Shown here one piece after another: positions 45,828 through 54,387 of a stretch of DNA of 64,000 nucleotides (the stretch's first letter is position 1; each line of letters begins with the position of its first letter). Made by a program: the position numbers and the translations under genes. Where the stretch lies: contig WBUN01000008.1 of assembly GCA_008933705.1 (NCBI GenBank), positions 49,076 through 113,075 on the forward strand, in the 5' to 3' direction. The notes beneath the pieces were generated by a model, which was given only the letters and a program-made list of their open reading frames with translations, had not been told where the DNA came from and ran no database searches. This DNA comes from Hyphomicrobiaceae bacterium. GTDB lineage: Bacteria > Pseudomonadota > Alphaproteobacteria > Rhizobiales > Hyphomicrobiaceae.

Positions 45828-47138
45828 TTATCGGCGCAGCAGCATGCGCACCCAGGGCTTGTCGGGCACACTCACGCTGTACCCCATGTACTTGAGGACA
45901 TCGAGCGCCACGTCGACCAGCCAGAGCGCAATGATGAGGGCGCAGATCGACAGGATGTAGCGAAACACCGGCAGCATGTCGAAGGCGATGCGCGTCAGGC
46001 GCCAAAGTTTGGCGAGCTGGCTCTGCTCGCTGGCCTGCTCCTCGAAGGAGATCACTGAGCCCGGCGTTGCTCCTTCCGATTCCGACACGTGCTCCACGAA
46101 GTCGAGAATATTGGTCTGGAACGTCTTCCTGTTCTTGTCGTTGACGATTTCGGCATCGCCCTGCGGGCTCTCGCGACGGACAATGTGAGCATACGACTCG
46201 ATGAAGCCCGCCAAGGCGCCGTCGACGACGCCGGCCGAATTGCCTTCTTGCATGCGGTGGCGGACGCTCTCGGGCGTCTTGAAGAAGCACTTGTAGGGTG
46301 TGGCACCCGGCGCAAGCAGCGCAAAGCCGCGCGATTCCCGCACGTTGCTGCACACCAGGTATTTCGTTCGCAGTTGCCGGCAGATCTCGTTGATGTTGAA
46401 GGCGCCGCTCTCCGTACCGGTCTCCACGTAGGCCCGAAACGCCTCGATCTCCTCCGCCGGCACTTTCAGGTTGGCGAGCATCGTGCGGATGACGAGCGAT
46501 CGGCCGCTGAGGCAATCGGCCTCGTTGGCCACGTTGCTGAGCAGCCAGCTTCGCGTGCCCGCGAGTCCCGAGCCGACGCTCAGGAACAGTGGCTTCTTGT
46601 TGACGCGCGCGTGCTCGGCAATGTGATTGATGGTCGGGACGGCAAGATCTGAATCCAGGACCAGGAAGTCCGCCCAGCCGATCGCTTCCTCGAGGGCGGC
46701 GGCTTCCTCCTTGTGATTGAAGATGTCTGCATCGTGCATGGCGGCGTCCACGACCGCCCTGCGGATCAGGCGCTGCTCCTCGTCGAGCAGGCCGACGTAT
46801 CCGCCGCCGCGAACTCTCTTCCTGTTGAACTCCTTGTAGAGCCTGAGGAATCGAGAGTTCACCCCGGCCGCGTTGACCTTGTACCTGATGATCTCGGTCA
46901 GGACCGAGTGCTGGGGCAGGATCGAATAGATGCCGACGTCGCTGATCGCGTCGCTTTTCGGGCGGTGCGTGGCCAGGTTGGCGGCGATGTTGTAGGCGCT
47001 GCCGCCGACGGAATGGATGATATTGCCGACTTCCGTCTCGCCCACGCTCGATTGCCCCGCAGACCGGCTGAGCGCGATGGTGTCGAGGTGCACCGACCCG
47101 ATCGTGAGCACATGCTTTCCGTGCCGAAACCACCACAC
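45828..47138 (-). CDS. Membrane-anchored PfkB-like kinase-fold protein
   Basis: A 436-residue protein. Residues 10-320 follow the PfkB/ribokinase fold: VLTIGSVHLDTIALSRS, the substrate-site glycines in HSVGGSAYNIAANLATHRP, and NSAGVVDGALAGFIESY, which aligns with the catalytic DTTGAGDAF motif. The catalytic Asp is kept but the anion-hole GAG is replaced by GVV, so kinase activity is doubtful. The C-terminus has two closely spaced hydrophobic segments (FRYILSICALIIALWLVDVA, LDVLKYMGYSVSVP), which is unusual for this cytosolic family. The start is GTG 47138 with GGAGG upstream. An inverted repeat CCTAC-N5-GTAGG (47159-47173) lies in its promoter region. Confidence 0.75.
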   Translation of the reverse strand: MWWFRHGKHVLTIGSVHLDTIALSRSAGQSSVGETEVGNIIHSVGGSAYNIAANLATHRPKSDAISDVGIYSILPQHSVLTEIIRYKVNAAGVNSRFLRLYKEFNRKRVRGGGYVGLLDEEQRLIRRAVVDAAMHDADIFNHKEEAAALEEAIGWADFLVLDSDLAVPTINHIAEHARVNKKPLFLSVGSGLAGTRSWLLSNVANEADCLSGRSLVIRTMLANLKVPAEEIEAFRAYVETGTESGAFNINEICRQLRTKYLVCSNVRESRGFALLAPGATPYKCFFKTPESVRHRMQEGNSAGVVDGALAGFIESYAHIVRRESPQGDAEIVNDKNRKTFQTNILDFVEHVSESEGATPGSVISFEEQASEQSQLAKLWRLTRIAFDMLPVFRYILSICALIIALWLVDVALDVLKYMGYSVSVPDKPWVRMLLRR

Positions 47139-47281
47139 AGCATATCCCCTCCGCTAAACCTACGAAATGTAGGATAACAGACCAGGGGATGCTTTCGTCA
47201 ATACGCGAGATGCTCGGCGGGGTGCGGGCAGCCTCGGGGAGCCGCAAGTCCAGGTTCTGTTGGGAAAATCGGGCGGAGTCT

Positions 47282-48016
47282 TCAGGTTACGAGGCGGTTG
47301 ATCTCGCGCTCGACCTTGCCGACGCGCCACACGTTCTTCAGATGATAGATGCGCTGGCCGCCGCCCGGTGTGCTGAAACGTATGTCGAGATCGCCGGTGC
47401 CGAAGCCCAGGAACCAGAGACCCAGGACCCTGTGCACAAAGATGTCGTCGCTCTGGCGCATCGTCTCCACGTGCGGGGAGGTGAAGTTCTCGCTGCCCTC
47501 GCTGAACAGCACGCGTTTGCTGATGCCCCCGGGCGTGAATTCCCAGAAGACGAACCGGTCGGCGATGAAGACCGCAAACACCCAGGCGGCGAGCAGCAAG
47601 GTGGAGAACAGCACGTAGAACGCGAGGTTCATGTGCACCAGCAGCAGGGGCAGGAAGCTCAAGAGCTGATCCCAGCCGTAGGTGAGCTGGATGAGCAGGC
47701 CCAGCACGACGATAACCAGGAACAGAACCAGCGATTTCACGCCGCGCGCCCTGGCATTGGTGAATACCAGCACGAACATCACCAGAAAGACGAAGGAGAT
47801 GCCGACCCAGGCCCGGGGATGAATGAGAACGGCCTTGTTGCCGTCGGCGAGCACCACCGACTTGCCCTGTATCCAGGTCAGCAAGGCGCAGAAATAGCCG
47901 TAGGCCCAGACGATCCACCAGTAAAGAAGGTCGGAATGCTGATAGACAACGAGGCGCACGCCGTCTTCCACAGGGCGCTTCGGCACGGGCTTCTGCTCGG
48001 CGACGGGTGCGGCCAT
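47282..48016 (-). CDS. Membrane protein with bacterial PH-like C-terminal domain
   Basis: A 244-residue protein that I do not recognise by name. Seen: a polar N-terminus rich in Pro/Lys, four hydrophobic segments (DLLYWWIVWAYGYFCALLTW; AWVGISFVFLVMFVLVF; SLVLFLVIVVLGLLIQL; LAFYVLFSTLLLAAWVFAVF), then a strand-rich tail, FWEFTPGGISKRVLFSEGSE ... FGTGDLDIRFSTPGG, that looks like a bacterial PH (bPH/DUF304-type) domain. Start at ATG 48016 with AGGGGA upstream. It lies 144 nt upstream of the PfkB-like gene on the same strand, and both are membrane proteins, so a shared role is possible. Confidence 0.72.
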   Translation of the reverse strand: MAAPVAEQKPVPKRPVEDGVRLVVYQHSDLLYWWIVWAYGYFCALLTWIQGKSVVLADGNKAVLIHPRAWVGISFVFLVMFVLVFTNARARGVKSLVLFLVIVVLGLLIQLTYGWDQLLSFLPLLLVHMNLAFYVLFSTLLLAAWVFAVFIADRFVFWEFTPGGISKRVLFSEGSENFTSPHVETMRQSDDIFVHRVLGLWFLGFGTGDLDIRFSTPGGGQRIYHLKNVWRVGKVEREINRLVT

Positions 48017-48145
48017 GAAAGCATTCCCCTGGGAACGTTGCGAACGGGTTGCGAGATTGCCGTTTATTAGGCGGCTGTTCAAGGCAAAGTCGGGGCGGCC
48101 CGCCTTCCGCCGAACCGTCCCTCTGCCCGCCGCGCTCCAAACGCC

Positions 48146-48180
48146 GTACGCGGTGCAGCAGGCAGTGCTGCACCGCGTAC
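48146..48180 (-). terminator. Perfect 15-bp 3' hairpin
   Basis: GTACGCGGTGCAGCA (48146-48160) and its exact complement TGCTGCACCGCGTAC (48166-48180), loop 5 nt, located 31 nt after the stop of the minus-strand gene 48212-48562. There is no U-run; it may act as a stem-only terminator or mRNA stabiliser. Confidence 0.6.
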
Positions 48181-48211
48181 GAGTGGAACGAGGCTCACTC
48201 GCCGCCGACTG

Positions 48212-48562
48212 TCACCAGCGGCGCCAACGCGCCTGCTGATCGTCGTGGCTCTCCCTGTAGATGTGGCGGCTGGCCTCGTCCTGTGCCCGCTCGATGCGGC
48301 GCGCCTCATCGCGGGTGATGACGCCGTCGGCCTTGGCCCGGCGCTCCATGCGATGGATGCGGGCCTGCTCGGACCGGAGCTTCAGGCTCTCGTACCAGGT
48401 GAGTTCGCCGGCACGGCGGGCCCGCTCGATGCGATTGGCCTGAGCGGCCTCGCGTGCATCGATCCTGCCTGAACGGGAGTAGGAGTAGTCGTAGTAGTCG
48501 TGGGCGCTCGCCGCGGTGGCGGTGGCGGCAAGCACGATGGCAACGAGGGCTGCACGTTTCAT
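48212..48562 (-). CDS. Exported helical-repeat protein of unknown function
   Basis: A 116-residue protein with a Sec signal (MKRAALVAIVLAATATAASA), then a Tyr-rich patch (DYYDYSYS). Two similar helical units follow: ANRIERARRAGELTWYESLK and MERRAKADGVITRDEARRIE, with EQARIHRME between them. The GxLT...E and ADGxIT...E spacing is shared with small periplasmic proteins of many proteobacteria, without known function. GAAGGA lies before the ATG. It is followed by the 15-bp hairpin and is probably monocistronic. Confidence 0.78.
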   Translation of the reverse strand: MKRAALVAIVLAATATAASAHDYYDYSYSRSGRIDAREAAQANRIERARRAGELTWYESLKLRSEQARIHRMERRAKADGVITRDEARRIERAQDEASRHIYRESHDDQQARWRRW

Positions 48563-48736
48563 GGCTGCGGGTCCTTCTCAGAGGAATTCATGACGGGTGA
48601 GCGCGAAGATGCCGCTTGCGCCCTGAACTCACTCTGAACCCGGCGTTGGCCGGCGTTCATCTTGCCGCCGCCACTGTGTCGTCCCGGCCGAAGCGAAAAG
48701 CGGGGCGCCGGGGCTGAGAGCGTACCCGTATCCTCC

Positions 48737-48861
48737 GTGGTGAGCTTGTCGAACCACGCGGCCGCAACGGTGCCTCACAGCCGTCCTTCGACGAGCTCAG
48801 GACGGGGGTTCTCCTTCAGCTCTGGCTTCCGGATATTTCGCTGGCGCGACATTCCGGAATG
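48737..48861. repeat. REP-like palindromic elements
   Basis: The 340-nt gap 48563-48902 has no gene. It holds GTGGT/ACCAC around GAGCTTGTCGA (48737-48757), then a perfect 7-bp stem CCGTCCT/AGGACGG around TCGACGAGCTC (48781-48805), and a 12-bp palindrome CATTCCGGAATG (48850-48861). AGCTTGTCGAA and TTCGACGAGCT are inverted versions of one core. Sequences of the type TTCGACAAGCTCAGGAC recur widely as REP elements in GC-rich proteobacteria. Confidence 0.6.
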
Positions 48862-48902
48862 ACAACGGAAGGATCGGCGATTCCGTCTCGATCGGATGGG
48901 CT

Positions 48903-50003
48903 CTAGATCACGCGGCCGCTCGCCTCGTCGATCAGATGCATGTTGTTGAGGTCGGCGGCAAGGCGCAGCGGCGCCCCGTCGCGCGCGCCGGCATTCGGGT
49001 TGACGCGGCCGCACACCTGCGTGCCGTTGAGCGGGAAGTAGACCAGCGTCTCCATGCCCATCGGCTCGGTGACCTCGAGCCTGGCCTCGAAGGGGATCTC
49101 GCCGGGCGCCAGGTGGGCGTGCGCCTCGGTGATGTGCTCGGGCCTCAGCCCCAGCAGCAGCTTGCCGTTCTGGGTATGGCCGCGATAGCGCGCCACCCGT
49201 TCCGCCGGCACGGGAAACACTAGGCCGTCGTTGAGGCGCACGCTCAAGCTGTCGCCATTGGCTTCCATGCGGCAGGGGATGAAGTTCATGGCCGGCGAGC
49301 CGATGAAGCCGGCGACGAAGCGCGTCTTGGGCGAATGATACAGCTCCTGTGGGGTGCCCACCTGCTCGATGATGCCGTTGTTCATGACCACCACACGGTC
49401 GGCCAGCGTCATGGCCTCCACCTGGTCGTGCGTGACGTAGACGGTGGTGGTGCGCACCTGCTGGTGCACCTTCTTGATCTCGGTGCGCATCTGCACGCGC
49501 AGCTTGGCGTCCAGGTTGGAGAGCGGCTCGTCGAACAGGAACACCTTGGGGTTGCGTACGATGGCGCGGCCCATGGCCACGCGCTGGCGCTGGCCGCCGG
49601 ACAAGGCCTTCGGCTTGCGGTCGAGCAGTTCCTTGATGTCGAGGATGCGCGCGGCCTCGTCGACGCGCTTCTTGATCTCGGCCTTGGGATAGCGCTTGAG
49701 GCGGAGCCCGAACGACATGTTCTGGAACACGGTCATGTGCGGATAGAGCGCGTAGTTCTGGAACACCATGGCGATGTCGCGGTCCTTCGGCGGCACATCG
49801 TTGACGACGTCGCCGCCGATCAGGATCTCGCCGCCCGAGATGTCCTCGAGCCCGGCAATCATCCTGAGCGTCGTGGATTTGCCGCAACCGGATGGACCGA
49901 CGAGAACCACGAACTCGTGGTCGGCAATATCGAGATCGATGCCCCGTACCGCCTCCACCTCGTCGTAGCGCTTGATGATCTTGCGCAGTTTGACTTCCGC
50001 CAT
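48903..50003 (-). CDS. Sugar ABC transporter ATPase, UgpC/MalK type
   Basis: ATP-hydrolysing subunit of a carbohydrate importer, 366 residues. Walker A GPSGCGKSTTLRMIAGLE near residue 37, signature [20 protein letters not shown] near 135, Walker B VFLFDEPLSNLDAKLRVQMR, H-loop VYVTHDQVEAM. The C-terminal regulatory OB domain (TOBE/MalK-like) starts near residue 235 and includes LLLGLRPEHITEA. It ends an operon of GntR regulator, binding protein, two permeases and this ATPase. UgpC-type ATPases serve several importers, so the substrate is unknown. Confidence 0.93.
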   Translation of the reverse strand: MAEVKLRKIIKRYDEVEAVRGIDLDIADHEFVVLVGPSGCGKSTTLRMIAGLEDISGGEILIGGDVVNDVPPKDRDIAMVFQNYALYPHMTVFQNMSFGLRLKRYPKAEIKKRVDEAARILDIKELLDRKPKALSGGQRQRVAMGRAIVRNPKVFLFDEPLSNLDAKLRVQMRTEIKKVHQQVRTTTVYVTHDQVEAMTLADRVVVMNNGIIEQVGTPQELYHSPKTRFVAGFIGSPAMNFIPCRMEANGDSLSVRLNDGLVFPVPAERVARYRGHTQNGKLLLGLRPEHITEAHAHLAPGEIPFEARLEVTEPMGMETLVYFPLNGTQVCGRVNPNAGARDGAPLRLAADLNNMHLIDEASGRVI

Positions 50004-50010
50004 CGTTGCC

Positions 50011-50925
50011 TCAGCCCTTCGTCGCCCCGGCGGTCAGGCCGGAGATGTAGTAGTCCATGAGAAACGCGTAGATGATCAGCGGCGGGGCAGCCCCCAGAAG
50101 GGCGCCGGTCATGATCTGCCCCCAGTTGAACACGTCGCCCTTGATGAGCGAGGTGATGATACCGACCGGCAGCACGAGCTGCTCGGTCGACGTCGTGAAT
50201 GCGAGCGGATAGAGGAACTGTGCCCAACTGACCGTGAAGGCGAAGATCGTCGCCGCGATGAGCCCGGGCAGCGCCACCGGGATGAAGATCTTGGTCAGCG
50301 TCTGCATCCAGCCGGCGCCGTCGATCAGCGCGGCCTCGTCAAGCTCCTTCGGGATCGAGGCGAAATAGCCGATCATGATCCACGTGCAGAATGGCACGGT
50401 CAGCGTCGGGTAGAGGATCAGCAGCACCCACCATCGGTTGATGAGCTGGATCCCGGTCCACTCGTTGAACAAGGCGAACATCTTGAACAGCGGCAGGAAC
50501 AGCAGCGTCTCGGGGATCAGGTAGGTGAGGAACACGCCGGTGGCGAGCGTCGAGGAGCCCCAGAACTTCATGCGCGAGAGCGCGAAGGCCGCCGGCACGC
50601 TGATCAGCATGGTGATGACGACCACCACGACCGACACGATCGCCGAGTTGCGGAAGTAGCCCAGATACTGCGGCGAGGTCAGCAGCTCGCGATAGTTCTC
50701 GAGCGTCGGATTGAAGACCCACCACGGGTTCCTCGCCGCCGAGATCTCCGCGCTCGTCTTGAGAGATGTGATCAGCATGTAGATCGGCGGCAGCAGGAAG
50801 AAGATCGCAAAGAGGATGAGGAAGAAATACGACCAGCGCAGCGCCCACGTGCGGTCGCGGCTCATGCTCCCGTACCTGGGGTTGGCGGCATGCTTCTTCG
50901 GGGCTGTGAGGGCGGCGTCGGTCAT
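50011..50925 (-). CDS. Carbohydrate ABC transporter permease, MalG type
   Basis: Inner-membrane subunit of 304 residues with six predicted helices; first helix RWSYFFLILFAIFFLLPPIY. The EAA loop is SIPKELDEAALIDGAGWMQT near residue 200, which docks the ATPase. The start overlaps the stop of the upstream permease gene by one base (TGATG), so the two are translationally coupled and should form a heterodimer. The ATPase gene starts 7 nt downstream. Confidence 0.92.
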   Translation of the reverse strand: MTDAALTAPKKHAANPRYGSMSRDRTWALRWSYFFLILFAIFFLLPPIYMLITSLKTSAEISAARNPWWVFNPTLENYRELLTSPQYLGYFRNSAIVSVVVVVITMLISVPAAFALSRMKFWGSSTLATGVFLTYLIPETLLFLPLFKMFALFNEWTGIQLINRWWVLLILYPTLTVPFCTWIMIGYFASIPKELDEAALIDGAGWMQTLTKIFIPVALPGLIAATIFAFTVSWAQFLYPLAFTTSTEQLVLPVGIITSLIKGDVFNWGQIMTGALLGAAPPLIIYAFLMDYYISGLTAGATKG

Positions 50926-51857
50926 CAGGATTCGTTGCCCCGGCGCGTGATGTCACGCAGGATGAAGACGGCCGCCACGGTCAGGATCGGCACCATGAAC
51001 AGCGACACGGCGGCACCTAGGGGAATGTCGTTGCCCTGGATGCCCAGCGTGAAGGACCAGGTGGCGAAGACATGCGTGAGGTCGATGGGGCCGCCCTGCG
51101 TGAGGATCTGCACGATGTCGAAGTTGGCGAACGTGACGATCAGCGAGAACAGGGCCGTGATGGCGATGATGTTCCGCATCATCGGCAGCGTGATGTACCA
51201 GATGCGCTGCCACCAGTTGGCGCCGTCGATGGCCGCAGCCTCGTAGAGCTGGTCGGGCACCGATTTCAGCGCGGCCAGGTACATGATCATGAAGAACGGC
51301 GCGCCGATCCAGATATTGACCAGGATCACCGAGAAGCGCGCCCAGAACGCGTCCCCGGTCCACGGAACGGGACCGATGTTGAAGATGCCGAGCACCCAGT
51401 TGAAGGCGCTGTAGGAGGGATCGAACAACCAAAGCCACGCCAGGCAGCTCATGGCGGGCGGGATCACCCACGGCACCAGCAGCATGCCCCTCCACTTGCG
51501 CTGGCGATCGTTGGGCACGTTGTGCACGAAGTGGGCGACGGTGAAGCCGATGATGGCTTTGAAGAAGACTGCGGTGAGGGCGAAGATGCAGGATTGCTCC
51601 ACCACCTTCCAGAAGGTCTCGCGCTTGAACAGGAACAGGAAGTTGCCGAAGCCGACGAAGCGCTCCATCGACTTGTTGAGAGTGGCAAGGTGCAGAGAGT
51701 ACAAAGCCGGATAGATGACGAGGAAGGCGATCATCAGGATCAGCGGCAGCGCCATGAGGAAGGCAACCGTCGACTTGCGCTGCATCGTTCGGCGCAGGCT
51801 TGATCTCTTGCGCGTCGCGCCCGGCGTTTGGACTCCCTGCAAGACTGCATCAACCAT
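50925..51857 (-). CDS. Carbohydrate ABC transporter permease, MalF type
   Basis: Partner permease, 310 residues, six predicted helices; first helix STVAFLMALPLILMIAFLVI. The EAA loop is SVPDQLYEAAAIDGANWWQR near residue 220. ATG 51857 is chosen because GAGGT lies 5 nt upstream; starts at 51911 or 51785 are possible. A pair of strong hairpins lies between it and the binding-protein gene (51900-51985). Confidence 0.92.
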   Translation of the reverse strand: MVDAVLQGVQTPGATRKRSSLRRTMQRKSTVAFLMALPLILMIAFLVIYPALYSLHLATLNKSMERFVGFGNFLFLFKRETFWKVVEQSCIFALTAVFFKAIIGFTVAHFVHNVPNDRQRKWRGMLLVPWVIPPAMSCLAWLWLFDPSYSAFNWVLGIFNIGPVPWTGDAFWARFSVILVNIWIGAPFFMIMYLAALKSVPDQLYEAAAIDGANWWQRIWYITLPMMRNIIAITALFSLIVTFANFDIVQILTQGGPIDLTHVFATWSFTLGIQGNDIPLGAAVSLFMVPILTVAAVFILRDITRRGNES

Positions 51858-51899
51858 CTCCGACCTCATGCGCTGTCCGTCCCGACTTTCTCGGTGTTG

Positions 51900-51985
51900 G
51901 CGGATGCGCATTCCGGGCGGGGCCGCGCATCCGCAGAAGTGCTGGCTCGGGTGCCCCGTCCGCCTTCTCCGGCGAAGGGGCGCCC
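51900..51985 (-). terminator. Two intercistronic hairpins between binding protein and permease
   Basis: First: perfect 10-bp stem GCGGATGCGC/GCGCATCCGC (51900-51909 with 51925-51934). Second: GGGTGCCCC/GGGGCGCCC (51949-51957 with 51977-51985), one wobble. No U-run on the transcribed strand. They lie in the 138-nt gap after the binding-protein stop, suited to protecting the upstream mRNA and lowering permease output. Confidence 0.6.
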
Positions 51986-51995
51986 GGGCTTGGCC

Positions 51996-53336
51996 TCACG
52001 TGCGCATGAAGCCTTCGCACTCGCTCTCGGCCCAGGCGAGCACCGCCTCCATCTTCTCGCCCTTCAGGACGCGCGCGATCATCTTGGTCTGCACGCCCTG
52101 CACGTAGATCTGATGGGCGATCCTGGCCGGGGCAGGGGCGGCCGCCACGGACAGGATCTGATGGTTGTGCGGGTTCGGGTAGTGGTAGAGCGTGCCCTTG
52201 GGCGGCCCTTCCTCGGCCCAGGTCTTGAAGTCGGTGAGCTTCTCGAACGACGGCAGATCGTAGCCGGCGCTCGCGGCCACCATCTTCTCCGCCGCCGCCC
52301 GCGACGACAGGTGCAGGAGCAGGCTCTTGGCCGCCGACTTGTTCTTGCCGAAATTCCAGATGCCCCAGAAGTAGGGCAGGAACGGCGCGTAGCGGCCGGC
52401 CGGGCCGCTCGGGAAGCCGTGCGTCCAGCATTGCGCGGCGATCTGGGGCGCATCGCGCTTGGCGACTGCCCAGGCGCTCGGCGGGTTCATGATCAGCGCG
52501 CCGTTGCCGGCCACCAGCCACTTGTTGTTGGAGGAGTCGTCCCACGCCGGGGCATCGGGCGGCAGGAAGGCGGCGAGCTTGGTGCAATACTCGAGGGCCT
52601 GACGGACCTTGTCCGACTTGACCGTGATGGTGCCTTTGGCGTCGACCAGCGCGGCACCGTGGGCGTGGAAGAATGCGCCGGCGGTGTCGACCGAGTCCGA
52701 GGTCGTCCCGAGGCCGATGCCGAACGGCTTGCCGGCCTTGTGGCACGCTTCAGCTGCCTTCATGAAGGCAGCGAGCGTCCAGGCCTCCGCCTTGGGCGGC
52801 GCGCCGGCCGGATACATCGCCACAACGTCGATGCCCGCATGCTGCTTCATCAGGTCGATGCGCGAGCAGGGCCCCTTGATCTGGCTGCCGACGGTGGCCG
52901 GCACCACGATCCACTTGCCGTTGGCGCGGCCGAGATACTCGACCGTCGGATTGACCTTGCCGTGCTGCTTGATCAACTCGCCCATGACGTCGTCCACGGG
53001 CTCGAGGCTGTTGGCGTGACCCTGCGGCTCCCACGTCGGGAAGGCCAGGATGTCGTGGCCCGACTTCGCCTGCGCTTCGGCGGCGATGGTCAGCAGGTTC
53101 TTGCGGCCCTGCGAGGGGATGTAGTCGATCTGGACCTCGACCTTCTCCTTTGCGCCCCACTCCTCGGTCAGCGTCTTGGTCGCGTTGTTGGCGCCGGGAA
53201 CCCAGTGGTCCCAGAAGCCGATGGAGATCTTGCCGGCCGCGCTGGCCGTGCGCACGAACGGCGCCGCAATCATGGTGGCGGATGCTGCTGCCGTCGTTGC
53301 CATGAACCGACGGCGGGTGAACGTCCTTCTCTTCAT
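51996..53336 (-). CDS. Extracellular sugar-type solute-binding protein with Tat signal
   Basis: Periplasmic receptor of SBP family 1, 446 residues. The N-terminus is a twin-arginine signal (TRRRFMATTAAASATMIAAP ... ASA). The mature start is AGKISIGFWDHWVPGANNAT, and WVVPATVGSQIKGP and FPSGPAGRYAPFLPYFWGIW are visible further in. Start at MKRRTFTRRRF (53336) with GGAGG 7-8 nt upstream. The first structural gene after the GntR regulator. The ligand is probably a sugar, polyol or glycerol-phosphate-like compound, not determinable here. Confidence 0.9.
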   Translation of the reverse strand: MKRRTFTRRRFMATTAAASATMIAAPFVRTASAAGKISIGFWDHWVPGANNATKTLTEEWGAKEKVEVQIDYIPSQGRKNLLTIAAEAQAKSGHDILAFPTWEPQGHANSLEPVDDVMGELIKQHGKVNPTVEYLGRANGKWIVVPATVGSQIKGPCSRIDLMKQHAGIDVVAMYPAGAPPKAEAWTLAAFMKAAEACHKAGKPFGIGLGTTSDSVDTAGAFFHAHGAALVDAKGTITVKSDKVRQALEYCTKLAAFLPPDAPAWDDSSNNKWLVAGNGALIMNPPSAWAVAKRDAPQIAAQCWTHGFPSGPAGRYAPFLPYFWGIWNFGKNKSAAKSLLLHLSSRAAAEKMVAASAGYDLPSFEKLTDFKTWAEEGPPKGTLYHYPNPHNHQILSVAAAPAPARIAHQIYVQGVQTKMIARVLKGEKMEAVLAWAESECEGFMRT

Positions 53337-53431
53337 TGCGTTTCCTCCATCTTCTTGCCGGGGCACCAAGCCCCTAGCTATCCCTGAAGCAATTTCTGCA
53401 CTCCCTTCTTGCCTGCTTGTGATGCTACTTC

Positions 53432-54223
53432 TCAAACGGTTGTGCGGGCTCTGCCGCCGTGGGCGCGTGCGCGCGAGGATGCCTCGCGCGTCCGCGTTTT
53501 GGTTCCCGCAGCAGGTGCTTTGGAAGGCGGCTCACCGAAATCTCGCGAGAAGCGTTGATGCGAGCGCTTGAGATGCTCGTGCATCGCCGCGCGGGCGGCG
53601 GCAGGATCGCGCGCTGCGATGGCGTCGCGGATAGCACGGTGCTCCTGGTGAGCGACGCGCCAATATTGGCCGTCGTCGGTGTGGCGGGCGAGCTGCTCGA
53701 AATAGGGATTGATGCGCAAGTCGAAGAGCTCGCCGATGCAGCGCGTGAGCACGGCGTTGCGCAGCGTCTCGGCAACGGCGGTATGAAAGCACCGGTCGTG
53801 CACGAGGAACTGGTCGCCCGCATAGCGTGCGCGCGACACGACGGCCAGCGCGGCATCGATGCGTGCGATATCGGCCCGCTTGGCATTGCGCGCCGCTTCT
53901 TCCGCCACGGCACTTTCTATGAAAGCGCGAGCCCTGAGGATCTCGAACGCGCCTTCGATACGCGAGGAGGTCGCGACAATGGCGTTCGGCTGCTGCTCGA
54001 TGACATAGATGCCCGACCCGACGCGAATCTTGAGGCGGCCTTCCACCTCGAGCGCGATCAGCGCCTCGCGCACGGTGGGGCGCGACACGCCGAGCTTGTC
54101 GGCGAGCTCGCGCTCCGTGGGCAGGCGACTGCCGACGGCATACTCGCCCTGCTCGATGAGCAGGCGCAGTTGATCGGCGATCTGCCGATAGAGCCGGCGC
54201 GGTTCGATCGCTTCCAGCGGCAA
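53432..54223 (-). CDS. GntR/FadR-family transcriptional regulator
   Basis: Regulator of 263 residues. N-terminal winged [63 protein letters not shown]. The C-terminal all-helical FCD domain (about residues 85-225) has Asp/His/His metal-binding candidates ([24 protein letters not shown]). A Ser/Arg/Thr-rich tail follows. Start is TTG 54223 with GGAG upstream. It precedes the sugar importer genes by 95 nt on the same strand. A perfect FadR-type operator lies in its own promoter (54290-54300), so autoregulation is likely. Confidence 0.92.
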   Translation of the reverse strand: MPLEAIEPRRLYRQIADQLRLLIEQGEYAVGSRLPTERELADKLGVSRPTVREALIALEVEGRLKIRVGSGIYVIEQQPNAIVATSSRIEGAFEILRARAFIESAVAEEAARNAKRADIARIDAALAVVSRARYAGDQFLVHDRCFHTAVAETLRNAVLTRCIGELFDLRINPYFEQLARHTDDGQYWRVAHQEHRAIRDAIAARDPAAARAAMHEHLKRSHQRFSRDFGEPPSKAPAAGTKTRTREASSRARAHGGRARTTV

Positions 54224-54289
54224 GCCTTGCTCCTTGCGCGCGTTCCCTCGGAGATTTTGTTTCCTTGTGCCCGACCTTTGCTGGTCAGT

Positions 54290-54329
54290 TGGTCAGACCA
54301 TTTGACAATCAGCCGCCCCGGCATGTCAA
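54290..54329 (-). promoter_or_regulatory. GntR promoter and FadR-type operator
   Basis: Palindrome TGGTC-A-GACCA (54290-54300) matches the FadR-subfamily operator core. On the minus strand a -35 TTGACA (54329-54324) stands just upstream with a poor -10 about 16-17 nt on (TGTCAA/GTCAAA). The operator would lie at the transcription start. Confidence 0.6.
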
Positions 54330-54387
54330 GCCCGCGCACGCCGTTCCCGTCGCGCAACAGCACGATGGGCGACCGCGGGAAGGGTTA

